Source: Anaerolineae bacterium (lineage in GTDB: Bacteria > Chloroflexota > Anaerolineae > Anaerolineales > Anaerolineaceae). From it: a stretch of DNA of 64,000 bases. Shown here one piece after another: positions 42,739 to 50,785 of the stretch. Below the pieces are notes generated by a model. It saw only the letters and a list, made by a program, of their open reading frames with translations, was not told the origin of the DNA and ran no database searches. The first letter of the stretch is position 1. Each line of letters starts with the position of its first letter. The DNA is taken from contig JABLXK010000011.1 of assembly GCA_013178095.1 (NCBI GenBank), positions 62,001 to 126,000 on the forward strand, given 5' to 3'. The position numbers and the translations under genes were made by a program.

Positions 42739-44142
42739 TTACATTCGATCATTCAATAACTTGGGGAAGTAATCCCCATGCTGCGCCAGGTAATCGTCCA
42801 GGATTGACTTGGCGATGGAATAACCCGGAACCAGGGGATGTAGCGTCAATGCTTTCAGAGCGGTGGCGTACGAATCTTCTACGGCTGCCTGGATGGTCAG
42901 GCGTTCGTAGGCTTTGACCGATTTCATCAACCCCAAATCTGCGTCGGGTATACTGCCCATCGCAAATGGGCGCACCACGCCGTTGCTTACCAGGCAGGTC
43001 GTTTCCACCACGTCGTCTTCGCCCATGCCGGTGATGGCGCCGCGGTTGGGTACGTTCAGGATCATGATCTTCGGATCGCTGATCAACCCTTCAATCACGT
43101 TCAGCGCCACCGCGGAATATCCTTCGGCGGATTCGTCCATCACCTGTTTGGCATCTGCCGCCGGTTTGGCTGCCCCTTGGGCTAAATCCTTGGTATCTTT
43201 GCCGGTTTCCAGCGACATATACGTGCTGCCGCGCTGATCGAGATAGCGCAGGTAGATTTCCTGCACCTTTTCGGGCGTGTCCTCTTCGTCGCGGATGCGC
43301 CGCAAGCCGGCATACAGTTCCTGGTTGAATGGCAGGATTTGCAGCGCGCGGCTCTGGCCGGATTTCAGCAGGTTTTCAACAGATTTTTTTGGATAGTAAA
43401 AGAAATAAACATACTCGTTGGGGATGGTTCCCAGGTTGGCTAATTCGTTGATGTCGAATGGCAGGTGTTCCACTGCTTGTCCGGTTTTTTGCATTGTTCG
43501 GATCATCTCGGGTACGAGATCTTTGCCGTTCAAATAGATCGAACGCATCCAACCCAGATGATTGAGCCCATAATATTCGGGAAATAATTTCTCAGGTTTT
43601 ACGTTTAGAAAAGCCGCCGCCGCGCGCATCATGGCGGAGGGATTATCGCAGATACCGACCGCGTGTTCGAAACCGGCCACGCGCGTGATAGTTTCCGTTA
43701 AAATACCCGCCGGATTGGTGAAGTTCAGCAGCCAGGCGTCCGGCGCTAATTCCTTGATTAACTCCACGTACTTCAGGATGACCGGCACCGTGCGCAGCGC
43801 CATGGCAAAACCGCCCGGACCGGTGGTTTCCTGGCCCAGTACGCCGTATTTCAAAGGAATCTGCTCGTCAATCACCCTGGATTCCAGCGAACCTTCGCGG
43901 AAGGTGGTGACGATGAAATCGGCGCCTTGGATGGCTTTACGCGCATCGGTGGTCCATTCAATCGCGAATTTCGCGCCCTTTGCCAGCCGCGGTTTGCAGG
44001 CCAGTTTAATCAATTCCAATCGCTCGGGATCGATGTCCATCATGCAGACAGTATCGATTGGAAGACGATCTTGAAAATTTAATATGCTCTGGATAACCAG
44101 CGGGGTTCTAACACCCCCGGCGCCAATAAATGTGATTTTCAT
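42739..44142 (-). CDS. GH4 family 6-phospho-glycosidase
   Basis: A 467-residue GH4 enzyme, the first of three in the operon. GAGGVRTP (7-14) begins the NAD site, NFTNPAG is at about 140, Cys165 (GICDNP) and His195 (GLNHLGW) are the metal ligands. A segment around residues 270-345 is longer than in the other two copies, with a lysine/alanine-rich insertion (GKDTKDLAQGAAKPAADAKQ), so it is probably specific for another linkage or sugar. It lies between IIC and IIB genes, the usual place for a 6-phospho-beta-glucosidase in a cellobiose-type operon. Confidence 0.9.
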   Translation of the reverse strand: MKITFIGAGGVRTPLVIQSILNFQDRLPIDTVCMMDIDPERLELIKLACKPRLAKGAKFAIEWTTDARKAIQGADFIVTTFREGSLESRVIDEQIPLKYGVLGQETTGPGGFAMALRTVPVILKYVELIKELAPDAWLLNFTNPAGILTETITRVAGFEHAVGICDNPSAMMRAAAAFLNVKPEKLFPEYYGLNHLGWMRSIYLNGKDLVPEMIRTMQKTGQAVEHLPFDINELANLGTIPNEYVYFFYYPKKSVENLLKSGQSRALQILPFNQELYAGLRRIRDEEDTPEKVQEIYLRYLDQRGSTYMSLETGKDTKDLAQGAAKPAADAKQVMDESAEGYSAVALNVIEGLISDPKIMILNVPNRGAITGMGEDDVVETTCLVSNGVVRPFAMGSIPDADLGLMKSVKAYERLTIQAAVEDSYATALKALTLHPLVPGYSIAKSILDDYLAQHGDYFPKLLNDRM

Positions 44143-44217
44143 AATTATTCTCGATGGTTAAGGGGATGTGATCACTCACATCCCCTTGAATTGTTCTAAC
44201 TGACTTGAGGAAGCGGG

Positions 44218-45501
44218 CTATTTCTTGACTGCTGCTTCTTCTTTTTCGAGAACCTGTTTCTCCCAGGCTTTGAACGGGCCGTACCAGATGATGCCGGGGA
44301 TCACAAATTCGGTGACGATCGCCAGGATGATGGCGCGCCAGTCATAACCGGTTTCCAGGAACATCAGCAATGGTGATGGCAATGTCCAGGGGCCGGCAAT
44401 GTAGGTGGGCGTTACCAATCCGGCGGCGGTGGCCAGGTAAGCAACCGAAGCGTTCAGGAAGGTGATGATAATGAATGGGATCGCCAGGACGGGGTTGAAG
44501 ATGACGGGTGCACCGAAGGTGATGGGTTCGTTGATGTTAAAGATGCCGGGCCAGATACCCAACCAGCCCACTCTGCGCAGGCGTTCCGATTTCGAGCGGG
44601 TGAAGTAGAAGGCCAGGGGCAGGGTGGCGCCGGAGCCGCCGGGAACCACGAAGGAGCGGAATTGCTCGGTGTAGATGGCGGTGGGGGCCAGCCCTTCGGC
44701 AACGGCTTTTACGTTGGCGGCCAGGTTGGCCTGCCAGACGGGTTGCAGGGCGATGCCGATGGTCATATCGCCGTGAATACCCATGGTCCACAGGAAGGCA
44801 TGGAAGGTTTCAGCAATGGCTGTCGCGGCATAGGTGGAAGCGGCGGGAACAACTGCGCCTAGGACCTTGAACAGGCCGTTGGCCAGATCGAAGCCGATCA
44901 CATCGCGGATCAACCACCAGCCAAAAGCGATCGCGGCGCAGGGGATCAAAGCGGCGAACGCGTTGGAAATCGCGGGCGGGACGCCTTCGGGCATCTTGAT
45001 GACGATGTTTTTCTTGATGAAGAAGCGATATACCTCGACGACGACCACTGCGACGACCATTGCGGTGAACAGACCAGAGCTATCCAGATACGTGCCGGCC
45101 TCACCGTTGACAATACCGGGGGTCGCGACCAAAACGTAGGACAGGAACGAGAACAGCACCGGCATCAAAGGATCCAAGCCACGGCGGCGGGACAGCGCGT
45201 AGGCAATCGACAGCAGCACATAGACCGACAGCAACCCGTATGTGACGCTGAAGACGTTCCATAGCGTCCCGGAAATATGCTCCGGCAGGCGGGATTCCAG
45301 ATAGCAGGATGCGTCATTCTGGAAGCATAGGGGGAATTGCAGGACGACCAGCACGAGGGCGCCGACGATCAGGATAGGCATCATGGCGACGAAGCCGTCG
45401 CGGATGGAGGCCAGGATGGGCTGATCGAAGATCGGGGCCATCTTTTCCATCAAATCGGACATGGTGTCTGCGTAACTTTTCTTTTTCTTTTCGGGTGACA
45501 T
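44218..45501 (-). CDS. PTS lactose/cellobiose-type IIC component
   Basis: A 427-residue permease of the PTS lactose/cellobiose family with about ten membrane helices. The conserved sugar-binding motif GIFNINEPITFGAPVIFNP (near residue 315) is intact, as is the DGFVAMMPILIVGAL region at the N-terminus. It carries a disaccharide across the membrane while IIB phosphorylates it. It is the first structural gene after lacI. The AGGAG SD lies 7 bases before its ATG. Confidence 0.95.
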   Translation of the reverse strand: MSPEKKKKSYADTMSDLMEKMAPIFDQPILASIRDGFVAMMPILIVGALVLVVLQFPLCFQNDASCYLESRLPEHISGTLWNVFSVTYGLLSVYVLLSIAYALSRRRGLDPLMPVLFSFLSYVLVATPGIVNGEAGTYLDSSGLFTAMVVAVVVVEVYRFFIKKNIVIKMPEGVPPAISNAFAALIPCAAIAFGWWLIRDVIGFDLANGLFKVLGAVVPAASTYAATAIAETFHAFLWTMGIHGDMTIGIALQPVWQANLAANVKAVAEGLAPTAIYTEQFRSFVVPGGSGATLPLAFYFTRSKSERLRRVGWLGIWPGIFNINEPITFGAPVIFNPVLAIPFIIITFLNASVAYLATAAGLVTPTYIAGPWTLPSPLLMFLETGYDWRAIILAIVTEFVIPGIIWYGPFKAWEKQVLEKEEAAVKK

Positions 45502-45603
45502 AAAAAAACTCCTTTCAAATTAATGGATATATTGATTTTTCTTGCGGTTTGATTAATTTTTATTTTTTTATTTTCCCTTTTTTGCACCTCCGTATAAAAA
45601 TTT

Positions 45604-46617
45604 TCAACAACCACATGAATGTCGAATGATTAATTCGGATGGAATCACAGTGATTTTGTCCACAGACTGGTGGTTGATCAGTTTGAGCAGTATCTCCACG
45701 GCTTTTCCGCCGACCTGGCCGAAGGGCGCCCTCACTGTTGTCAGCGGCGGATTGAGAAAGGGCGCGATGGGTTGATCGTCGAAACTCACGAGCGATACCT
45801 CGCCGGGAATAACGATGCATTCATCCGCCAGTGCCGCCATGGCTCCGATGGCGGCTTCATCGTCGCTGGCAAAAACGGCATCGAACGAAATTTTCTTGTT
45901 GATGATCTTTTTAATGGATTGGTACGCACACTCCCGCTCAAAATTGCCATCGGCGACCAGGGCGGGATTGTAGGAAATATTTTTTTCAGAAAGGGCGGAT
46001 TTATAGCCCAGCTCGCGGGTGAGCGAATCTTCGTGGGTGGCAAGACCGCGCAGGAAAACGATCTTCCGGCGGTTATGAATTTCGATCAAGTGGCGTACGA
46101 TGTTCAGCGAGGCGTTGAAATTTTCCACCCCGACGCTGGGCATGTTGATCTCGGGCGGCGCGGTGCGGCAGATCAACACCACCGGGTAACGATTGAAATA
46201 AAAATATTTCAGGTCGTTATCGCTGGCGCAATCGGCAAAGATGATCATACCGTCCGTATTTTGCGGGCCGATGGGGAAAGAATTGGCGCCGTTCATTTTA
46301 TTGCCGTCCCGGTTGATGGAAATGAGCAGGTCAAATCCGGCCTCGCGCGCATCCTTTTCGATTTCGCTGACCAAAACGGAAAAAAAATCGCCTTTTACAT
46401 CCGATAGTAAAAGGCCGATGGTGTTGTATTCATTCTTGGCAAGTTTGCGGGCGGCGGAATTGGGGATGAAATCCAGTTCGTCCATGGACGCCTGAATGGA
46501 TTCCGCTACATCTTTGGAAACAGGTGCGGTTTTATTAATGTAGCGGCTGACGGTCGCGATGGACACCCCCGCTCTTTTGGCAACATCCCGAATGGTTATA
46601 GACGGCTTGTCTTTCAT
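45604..46617 (-). CDS. LacI family transcriptional regulator
   Basis: A 337-residue repressor. Residues about 5-60 are the LacI helix-turn-helix and hinge (TIRDVAKRAGVSIATVSRYIN to FIPNSAARKLAKN); the rest is a periplasmic-binding-protein-like sugar-binding core (TIGLLLSDVKGDFFSVLVSEIEKDA). It probably senses a sugar or sugar phosphate of the downstream PTS operon. A palindromic LacI-type operator overlaps its own promoter start, so it represses itself and, if transcription runs through the 102-base gap, the whole operon. Confidence 0.93.
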   Translation of the reverse strand: MKDKPSITIRDVAKRAGVSIATVSRYINKTAPVSKDVAESIQASMDELDFIPNSAARKLAKNEYNTIGLLLSDVKGDFFSVLVSEIEKDAREAGFDLLISINRDGNKMNGANSFPIGPQNTDGMIIFADCASDNDLKYFYFNRYPVVLICRTAPPEINMPSVGVENFNASLNIVRHLIEIHNRRKIVFLRGLATHEDSLTRELGYKSALSEKNISYNPALVADGNFERECAYQSIKKIINKKISFDAVFASDDEAAIGAMAALADECIVIPGEVSLVSFDDQPIAPFLNPPLTTVRAPFGQVGGKAVEILLKLINHQSVDKITVIPSELIIRHSCGC

Positions 46618-46649
46618 CTAAAAAAAGAATTATTGCACCGGTTGATTAA

Positions 46650-46691
46650 TGTAACCGTTTACATAATAGCATTTCAAAAAATGAAAGTCAA
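46650..46691 (-). promoter_or_regulatory. lacI promoter and LacI-type operator
   Basis: On the minus strand: -35 TTGACT (46686-46691), a 17-base spacer and -10 TATTAT (46663-46668). The palindrome TGTAAACGGTTACA (46650-46663), with the central CG of LacI-family operators, begins at the -10 and covers the transcription start. Confidence 0.8.
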
Positions 46692-46811
46692 GTACTTTGC
46701 CCAATAAATGAATGTCACATTCCGGTAAGACATTTGGTTGCCATTCTCACCTGTTTGTGTCGGTTATGCCGGGAAGTCAGATTTATAATTGCTGCTATGA
46801 ATAGAGGAAAA

Positions 46812-47399
46812 ATGAGGCGGTCGAAAAAAAATATAATCCTGACAGCTCTGCTGGTTTGCAGTTTATTAGCGGCTGCGGTTTCCACGGTATTGGCCCAGGA
46901 TAATCCGACAGAACCCGAAGTGGCGGTCACTATTTTTTGGCGGGAAGGATGCCCGCATTGCGAAGAGGAAATACCGTTTCTGCAAGAGTTGGCGGTCAAG
47001 TTTCCTCAGGTAACCATCAACGGTTTCGAAGTGGGCAGTCACAGTGGCAACCGTGAATATTTCTTTGCGCTGGGTGATGCCATGGGATTCGATACCAGCG
47101 GTGTGCCGGTCACGGTGATCGGCGATCAATATTGGATTGGTTATGACGAAGCGACTGGCGAAGCGATCCGCAAAACGGTGGAGGGTTACCTCAAAACCGG
47201 CGCCGGCGATCCGGCGGAAAGATGGGGCATTGACCTGTCAAATACCACGCGTGCGTTGAACGATACTGAAGCGCAAGAGACTGGCTCGGGATCATCCGTC
47301 TGGATCGGGGCAGTGGCCGCGTTGCTGGCGGTATCGTATGCTTTGGGCATGATCCTGGGAAAGAAAAAATCCGCTGCGCTAAAATCAAAAAAGCATTAA
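46812..47399 (+). CDS. Membrane-anchored thioredoxin-fold protein
   Basis: A 195-residue exported protein. Residues 1-28 are a signal sequence or first membrane helix, then a thioredoxin/glutaredoxin-like domain with CPHC (47-50) in FWREGCPHCEEEIPFL and the cis-Pro in SGVPVTVIGD. A C-terminal helix (VWIGAVAALLAVSYALGMIL) and a lysine-rich tail anchor it in the membrane. It probably handles disulfides outside the cytoplasm. The ATG at 46812 has AGAGG 4 bases upstream; an ATG 15 bases earlier is a second choice. It is divergent from lacI and ends in a strong terminator. Confidence 0.85.
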   Translation: MRRSKKNIILTALLVCSLLAAAVSTVLAQDNPTEPEVAVTIFWREGCPHCEEEIPFLQELAVKFPQVTINGFEVGSHSGNREYFFALGDAMGFDTSGVPVTVIGDQYWIGYDEATGEAIRKTVEGYLKTGAGDPAERWGIDLSNTTRALNDTEAQETGSGSSVWIGAVAALLAVSYALGMILGKKKSAALKSKKH

Positions 47400-47402
47400 A
47401 TC

Positions 47403-47434
47403 AAAAGAGGCTGAATTATTTTTCAGCCTCTTTT
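47403..47434 (+). terminator. Intrinsic terminator
   Basis: A perfect 13-base stem, AAAAGAGGCTGAA (47403-47415) with TTCAGCCTCTTTT (47422-47434), a 6-base loop and a T-tract. It lies just after the thioredoxin-fold gene and directly against the 3' end of the tRNA-Leu gene, so it probably serves both strands. Confidence 0.9.
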
Positions 47435-47437
47435 TTG

Positions 47438-47519
47438 TGCCGAAGGTGGGAATCGAACCCACATTCCCGAGGGAACACGATTTTGAGTCGTGCGCGTCTG
47501 CCAATTCCGCCACTCCGGC
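47438..47519 (-). tRNA. tRNA-Leu (anticodon CAA)
   Basis: An 82-base tRNA with acceptor stem GCCGGAG/CTTCGGC, discriminator A, D-arm TGGCGGAATTGGCAGA, anticodon stem CACGA/TCGTG with loop CTCAAAA (anticodon CAA, reading UUG), a long class II variable arm (GTTCCCTCGGGAAT) and T-loop GTTCGAATC. The 3' CCA is not encoded. Confidence 0.96.
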
Positions 47520-47531
47520 AAATGTGTAGCA

Positions 47532-47560
47532 AGTATATCCAAGTTTAAATTCAAGGTCAA
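47532..47560 (-). promoter_or_regulatory. Promoter of tRNA-Leu
   Basis: On the minus strand: -35 TTGACC (47555-47560), 17-base spacer, -10 TATACT (47532-47537), 12 bases before the tRNA 5' end. Confidence 0.75.
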
Positions 47561-47613
47561 GATAATCATTGACCGCTTTCCGCATATAATTGATGAAAAA
47601 TCAGGAATTGGAT

Positions 47614-48684
47614 ATGCGTTTAGGAATTATCGGCTTACCTCAATCAGGAAAAACCACCATCTTCAATGCGCTCACCCGCGGCAACCAACCGGTTGGCGAA
47701 GGCATCGGCAGAATGGAAATTCGCAATGCGGTCGTGGACGTGCCCGATGAGCGTGTCGACCGATTAACGGAAATGTTCCACCCCCGCAAAACCATTTATG
47801 CGAAAGTGACCTACTCGGATATCGCCGGTTTGGGCAGCGCTTCCGATAAGGGCGAAATCAGCGGTCAATTGCTCAACCAGTTGGCGCAAATGGATGGGTA
47901 TATTCAGGTGGTGCGCTGTTTCGAGGATCCTTCCGTGGCGCACGTGCGCGAAAGCATTGACCCGCAGCGCGATATCCGCCTGATGGACGAGGAATTGATG
48001 CTCAACGACCAGATCATGGTCGAACGCAAACGCGAGAAATTAGCCGAGGAACATAAAAAAGGCGGCGGGCGCGATAAAGCCATCATCGAACGCGAAATCG
48101 CCTTGTTTGAGAAACTAAACCAGTGCCTGGCAGAGGAAAAGCCGCTGCGCGACCTGGAGATCAACGAAGAAGAGGAAAGGATCCTGAGCGGCTTTGGTTT
48201 TTTGAGCCGCAAACCGATGATGATCCTGCTCAACCTGGGTGATACCCAAAACGCCCCCGATATCCGTTACGAACACCAGCGCAGCAGCATTGCCAGTCTG
48301 AAGGGCAAACTGGAGATGGATATCGTTCAACTCCCCGAGGAGGACGCCAGGATGTTCATGGAAGAATACGGCATCACCGAACTGGGCTTGAGCCGCATCA
48401 TCAGCAACTCTTACGATCTGTTAGGACTGCAATCCTTTTTCACGGTTGGCGAGGATGAAGTGCGCGCATGGACGGTGCGGCGCGGAGCCAGCGCTCCGGA
48501 GGCCGCCGGCGAGATCCATACGGATATGTTAAAAGGGTTCATTCGCGCAGAAGTGGTTGGCTATCAGGACCTGATTGACGTTGGCGGCATGACGGAAGCG
48601 CGCGCCAAGGCCAAGCTGCGACTGGAAGGAAAAACCTACATTGTGCAGGATGGCGACATCCTGAACATCCGCTTTAATAATTAA
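47614..48684 (+). CDS. YchF/OLA1-like P-loop ATPase with TGS domain
   Basis: A 356-residue protein of the Obg-like ATPase family. The P-loop is GLPQSGKTT (7-15), DIAGL (near residue 69) is the Walker B/G3 motif, a coiled-coil helical domain spans about residues 130-195, and the C-terminal TGS domain contains FFTVGEDEVRAWTVRRG and ends DGDILNIRF. YchF proteins bind ribosomes and hydrolyse ATP. The base-specificity motif, NKxD in GTPases and NxxE in YchF, appears here as NLGD (MILLNLGD), so nucleotide preference is uncertain. The ATG at 47614 has AGGA 7 bases upstream. Confidence 0.88.
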   Translation: MRLGIIGLPQSGKTTIFNALTRGNQPVGEGIGRMEIRNAVVDVPDERVDRLTEMFHPRKTIYAKVTYSDIAGLGSASDKGEISGQLLNQLAQMDGYIQVVRCFEDPSVAHVRESIDPQRDIRLMDEELMLNDQIMVERKREKLAEEHKKGGGRDKAIIEREIALFEKLNQCLAEEKPLRDLEINEEEERILSGFGFLSRKPMMILLNLGDTQNAPDIRYEHQRSSIASLKGKLEMDIVQLPEEDARMFMEEYGITELGLSRIISNSYDLLGLQSFFTVGEDEVRAWTVRRGASAPEAAGEIHTDMLKGFIRAEVVGYQDLIDVGGMTEARAKAKLRLEGKTYIVQDGDILNIRFNN

Positions 48685-48728
48685 GCCAGAAAAGCGCGAA
48701 TCCTTGGAAGTATCGAAATAAATATAAG

Positions 48729-48785
48729 GCGGCATTCCAATGCCGGCTCTTCATCATACAAAGGGCGCGTAGGGGAACGCGCCCC
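48729..48785. repeat. Intergenic hairpin repeat
   Basis: The gap between the converging YchF-like and MerR genes holds two hairpins: GGCATT/AATGCC (48731-48744) and GGGCGCGT (48763-48770) with ACGCGCCC (48777-48784). The second has the same stem core and loop length as the hairpin at 29336-29355. Confidence 0.55.
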
Positions 48786-48804
48786 ATGCTCGCCGGTGTC
48801 TATG

Positions 48805-49686
48805 CTATGTCTGAATTGGCACGTAAATATACATGACCGAATCGGGCGCGAAGTCTTTGAACGCATCGGTGTAAACTTCCATGTCCAGACCTTTCTTCAA
48901 TGGTTCAAACCCGGCCTCGGGCAGCCATTTCTGGTAAATATTGGCATAGGTCTTCCCCAGCGTTTCGTAAGCGCCGCGGTGTTCGAACACAGCCGCCTGT
49001 ATGGGTTCCAGTTCGAGAGTTGCCATGCCTGCGGGAATGTCGCGGAATTCCGATACCGGAAAAGCGCACAGATAGGCAAATTCGCCTTCCGGCAACCCCT
49101 CGGGAATGAAACAAACGCCGTATGCGGCACTATTGATCACATTCTTGATTTCTTGCGTGCGTTGGTTGAACGCTGTCCAGGTATCCGCGATTTCGTTATT
49201 CTCGTTCTTTCCTTGATATCGCAGACCTACCAGCTTTAAGGCCGGTAAAGACTTAACCGGGATATTCATGGTTTCCTCCAATTTTTCGGATATTTGTATA
49301 TGCTTGCGGTTTGACAGGCTGCGCTCGACGTCCGATCGTGTTCCGCCTTGCTGCAGGCAAGCCCGGCAGGCGGCGACCACTGTGAGTTTATTTTGCAGTG
49401 CTGCTGCCTGGTCCTGCAAGGTTTGGGCATGCTGCTCCAAAATTACGCAAAAGTCACGCCCGCTGAGATGGGGGTCCAAAAGCGCCGCAATTTGTTTCAA
49501 AGGAAAACCCGCATGCTTGTATGCTTGCAGCAGATCCAGCCTGGTGAATTGTTCGGGCGCGTAATAGCGGTATCCGTTGAAGCGGTTGACCCAGGCGGGC
49601 TGCAGCAGCCCGAGTTTTTCGTAATGGCGCAGGGCTTTCACGGACACGCCGCCCTCTTTCGCGAAATCACCGATTTTGATGAGCAT
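48805..49686 (-). CDS. MerR family regulator with GyrI-like effector domain
   Basis: A 293-residue regulator. Residues 1-70 are the MerR winged helix (IKIGDFAKEGGVSVKALRHYEKLGLLQPAWVN, GYRYYAPEQ), residues about 75-115 a dimerisation coiled coil with a short Cys pair (CRACLQ), and residues about 140-293 a GyrI-like/SOUL effector-binding domain (LPALKLVGLRYQG to VMYIYVPIQT). This is the BmrR/TipA layout, which activates drug-efflux or stress genes on binding bulky ligands. No target gene is adjacent; its own promoter has a MerR-type site. Confidence 0.93.
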   Translation of the reverse strand: MLIKIGDFAKEGGVSVKALRHYEKLGLLQPAWVNRFNGYRYYAPEQFTRLDLLQAYKHAGFPLKQIAALLDPHLSGRDFCVILEQHAQTLQDQAAALQNKLTVVAACRACLQQGGTRSDVERSLSNRKHIQISEKLEETMNIPVKSLPALKLVGLRYQGKNENNEIADTWTAFNQRTQEIKNVINSAAYGVCFIPEGLPEGEFAYLCAFPVSEFRDIPAGMATLELEPIQAAVFEHRGAYETLGKTYANIYQKWLPEAGFEPLKKGLDMEVYTDAFKDFAPDSVMYIYVPIQT

Positions 49687-49729
49687 CCTGTCAATCCTAT
49701 TGTGGATTCTGAAGGCCTTCAGTATGCCC

Positions 49730-49760
49730 AGTATACACGCTGCCCTTGGGGGAGAGTCAA
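49730..49760 (-). promoter_or_regulatory. MerR-type promoter with 19-bp spacer
   Basis: On the minus strand: -35 TTGACT (49755-49760) and -10 TATACT (49730-49735) separated by 19 bases, the overlong spacer that MerR activators shorten by twisting DNA. The spacer carries an imperfect dyad, CTCCCC then GGGCAG. It drives the merR-like gene 44 bases downstream, implying autoregulation. Confidence 0.8.
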
Positions 49761-49767
49761 GCGGGAT

Positions 49768-49797
49768 AAAAAAATGCTGCGGATTATTTCCGCAGCA
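49768..49797 (-). terminator. Intrinsic terminator of surE
   Basis: Stem TGCTGCGG (49775-49782) with CCGCAGCA (49790-49797), 7-base loop that includes part of the surE stop codon, and seven U residues following on the minus strand. Confidence 0.85.
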
Positions 49798-50590
49798 ATT
49801 CTTCGAATTCGTTCAAGTTCACCCGCGAGGTGAGGTCCAGGCTGATAGGAACAACCGCAACCTTGTGTTCCAGCCTCATGGTATACATGTCATTTCCGGG
49901 CGGGATCTCCTCATCCTTGATGGTATTGGAACTGATCTGCGCGGTTTGTCCGTCACGCTGCACAAAAGGTTTGAAATAACGGATTTTCGCCTGTTTGGTC
50001 ACTTTCCACGGCGTATCGAAGGTGGCCTCTTCAGGCACCACCACATTCAAGACGTCCACATCAGCCGGCATTTTCTTTTCGAGCAGGATTTTCGCAAAGA
50101 CTTTGGTGAAATAAGCGGAAACCGAGAAATCCACTTCCGGGGCAAAACCATCCCATTCCTCGCTGGTCAATTGACGCGAGACCGCCAACGCGGGAATCCC
50201 GAAGGATGCCCCTTCGATTGCGGCGCCGATCGTGCCGGAATAGGTCACGTCGGTGCCGAGGTTCTCGCCGAAGTTGATCCCCGAGACTACCAAATCGGGT
50301 TTTTGCGGCACCAGTTCGATCAAGCCATGCAAGACCGTCTGCGAGGGTGAACCGCCGATGGCATACACGTCCCAGTTTTGGCCTCTGATATTCAGCACTT
50401 TTTTGGTGATTGAACCGTCGGAGCCTCTTTGGTGACCGCGCCCCGTGGCGGACATGTGGTCGCGCGGAGCTGCAACAGTTACGTAACCCAATTCGGAAAG
50501 CGCCTCGGCCGCAGCCCATAAACCCGGCGAGTCGATCCCATCGTCGTTGGACAACAATATTTGCTTTTTTATTTTTTCCATAATAACCAT
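49784..50590 (-). CDS. surE: 5'/3'-nucleotidase SurE
   Basis: A 268-residue SurE family phosphatase. The metal-binding SNDDGIDSPG motif is near residue 14, followed by VTVAAPRDHMSATGRGHQ, the PDLVVSGINFGENLG loop (near residue 95) and YSGTIGAAIEGASFGIPALAVS. It dephosphorylates nucleoside monophosphates and is linked to stationary-phase survival. Two ATGs 9 bases apart (50590, 50581) are possible and neither has a good SD. Monocistronic, ends at a terminator. Confidence 0.93.
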   Translation of the reverse strand: MVIMEKIKKQILLSNDDGIDSPGLWAAAEALSELGYVTVAAPRDHMSATGRGHQRGSDGSITKKVLNIRGQNWDVYAIGGSPSQTVLHGLIELVPQKPDLVVSGINFGENLGTDVTYSGTIGAAIEGASFGIPALAVSRQLTSEEWDGFAPEVDFSVSAYFTKVFAKILLEKKMPADVDVLNVVVPEEATFDTPWKVTKQAKIRYFKPFVQRDGQTAQISSNTIKDEEIPPGNDMYTMRLEHKVAVVPISLDLTSRVNLNEFEELLRK

Positions 50591-50688
50591 TGAATTGTAG
50601 AAATCGGAACAACCATGAATTGTACCAACAAAAATATTTTGTCGATCAACGAAAAACCGAAAAGAATCAGCTCAATTCATACACCAGA

Positions 50689-50761
50689 AAACAACAATTC
50701 TAAATGACAGATATTGACAACAAACAACAAAATAAGATAGAATATAGAAAACAAACAACAA
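50689..50761 (+). promoter_or_regulatory. Promoter of the ketose/polyol PTS operon with three direct repeats
   Basis: A strong promoter, -35 TTGACA (50714-50719), 18-base spacer, -10 TAGAAT (50738-50743), lies 43 bases before the first gene. The 9-mer AAACAACAA occurs three times in the same orientation, at 50689, 50722 and 50753, 33 and 31 bases apart (about three helical turns). The last two extend to the identical 12-mer AACAAACAACAA. One copy is in the spacer, one upstream and one downstream of the promoter. Likely the operator of the DeoR regulator encoded in the operon. Confidence 0.75.
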
Positions 50762-50785
50762 TTTGAATTCAGGAAATTAAGAATA

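Noticed and set aside
50689..50761. CRISPR-like array from the AAACAACAA repeats
   Set aside because: Only three 9-base units, spaced around a core promoter; no cas genes. An operator is the better reading.
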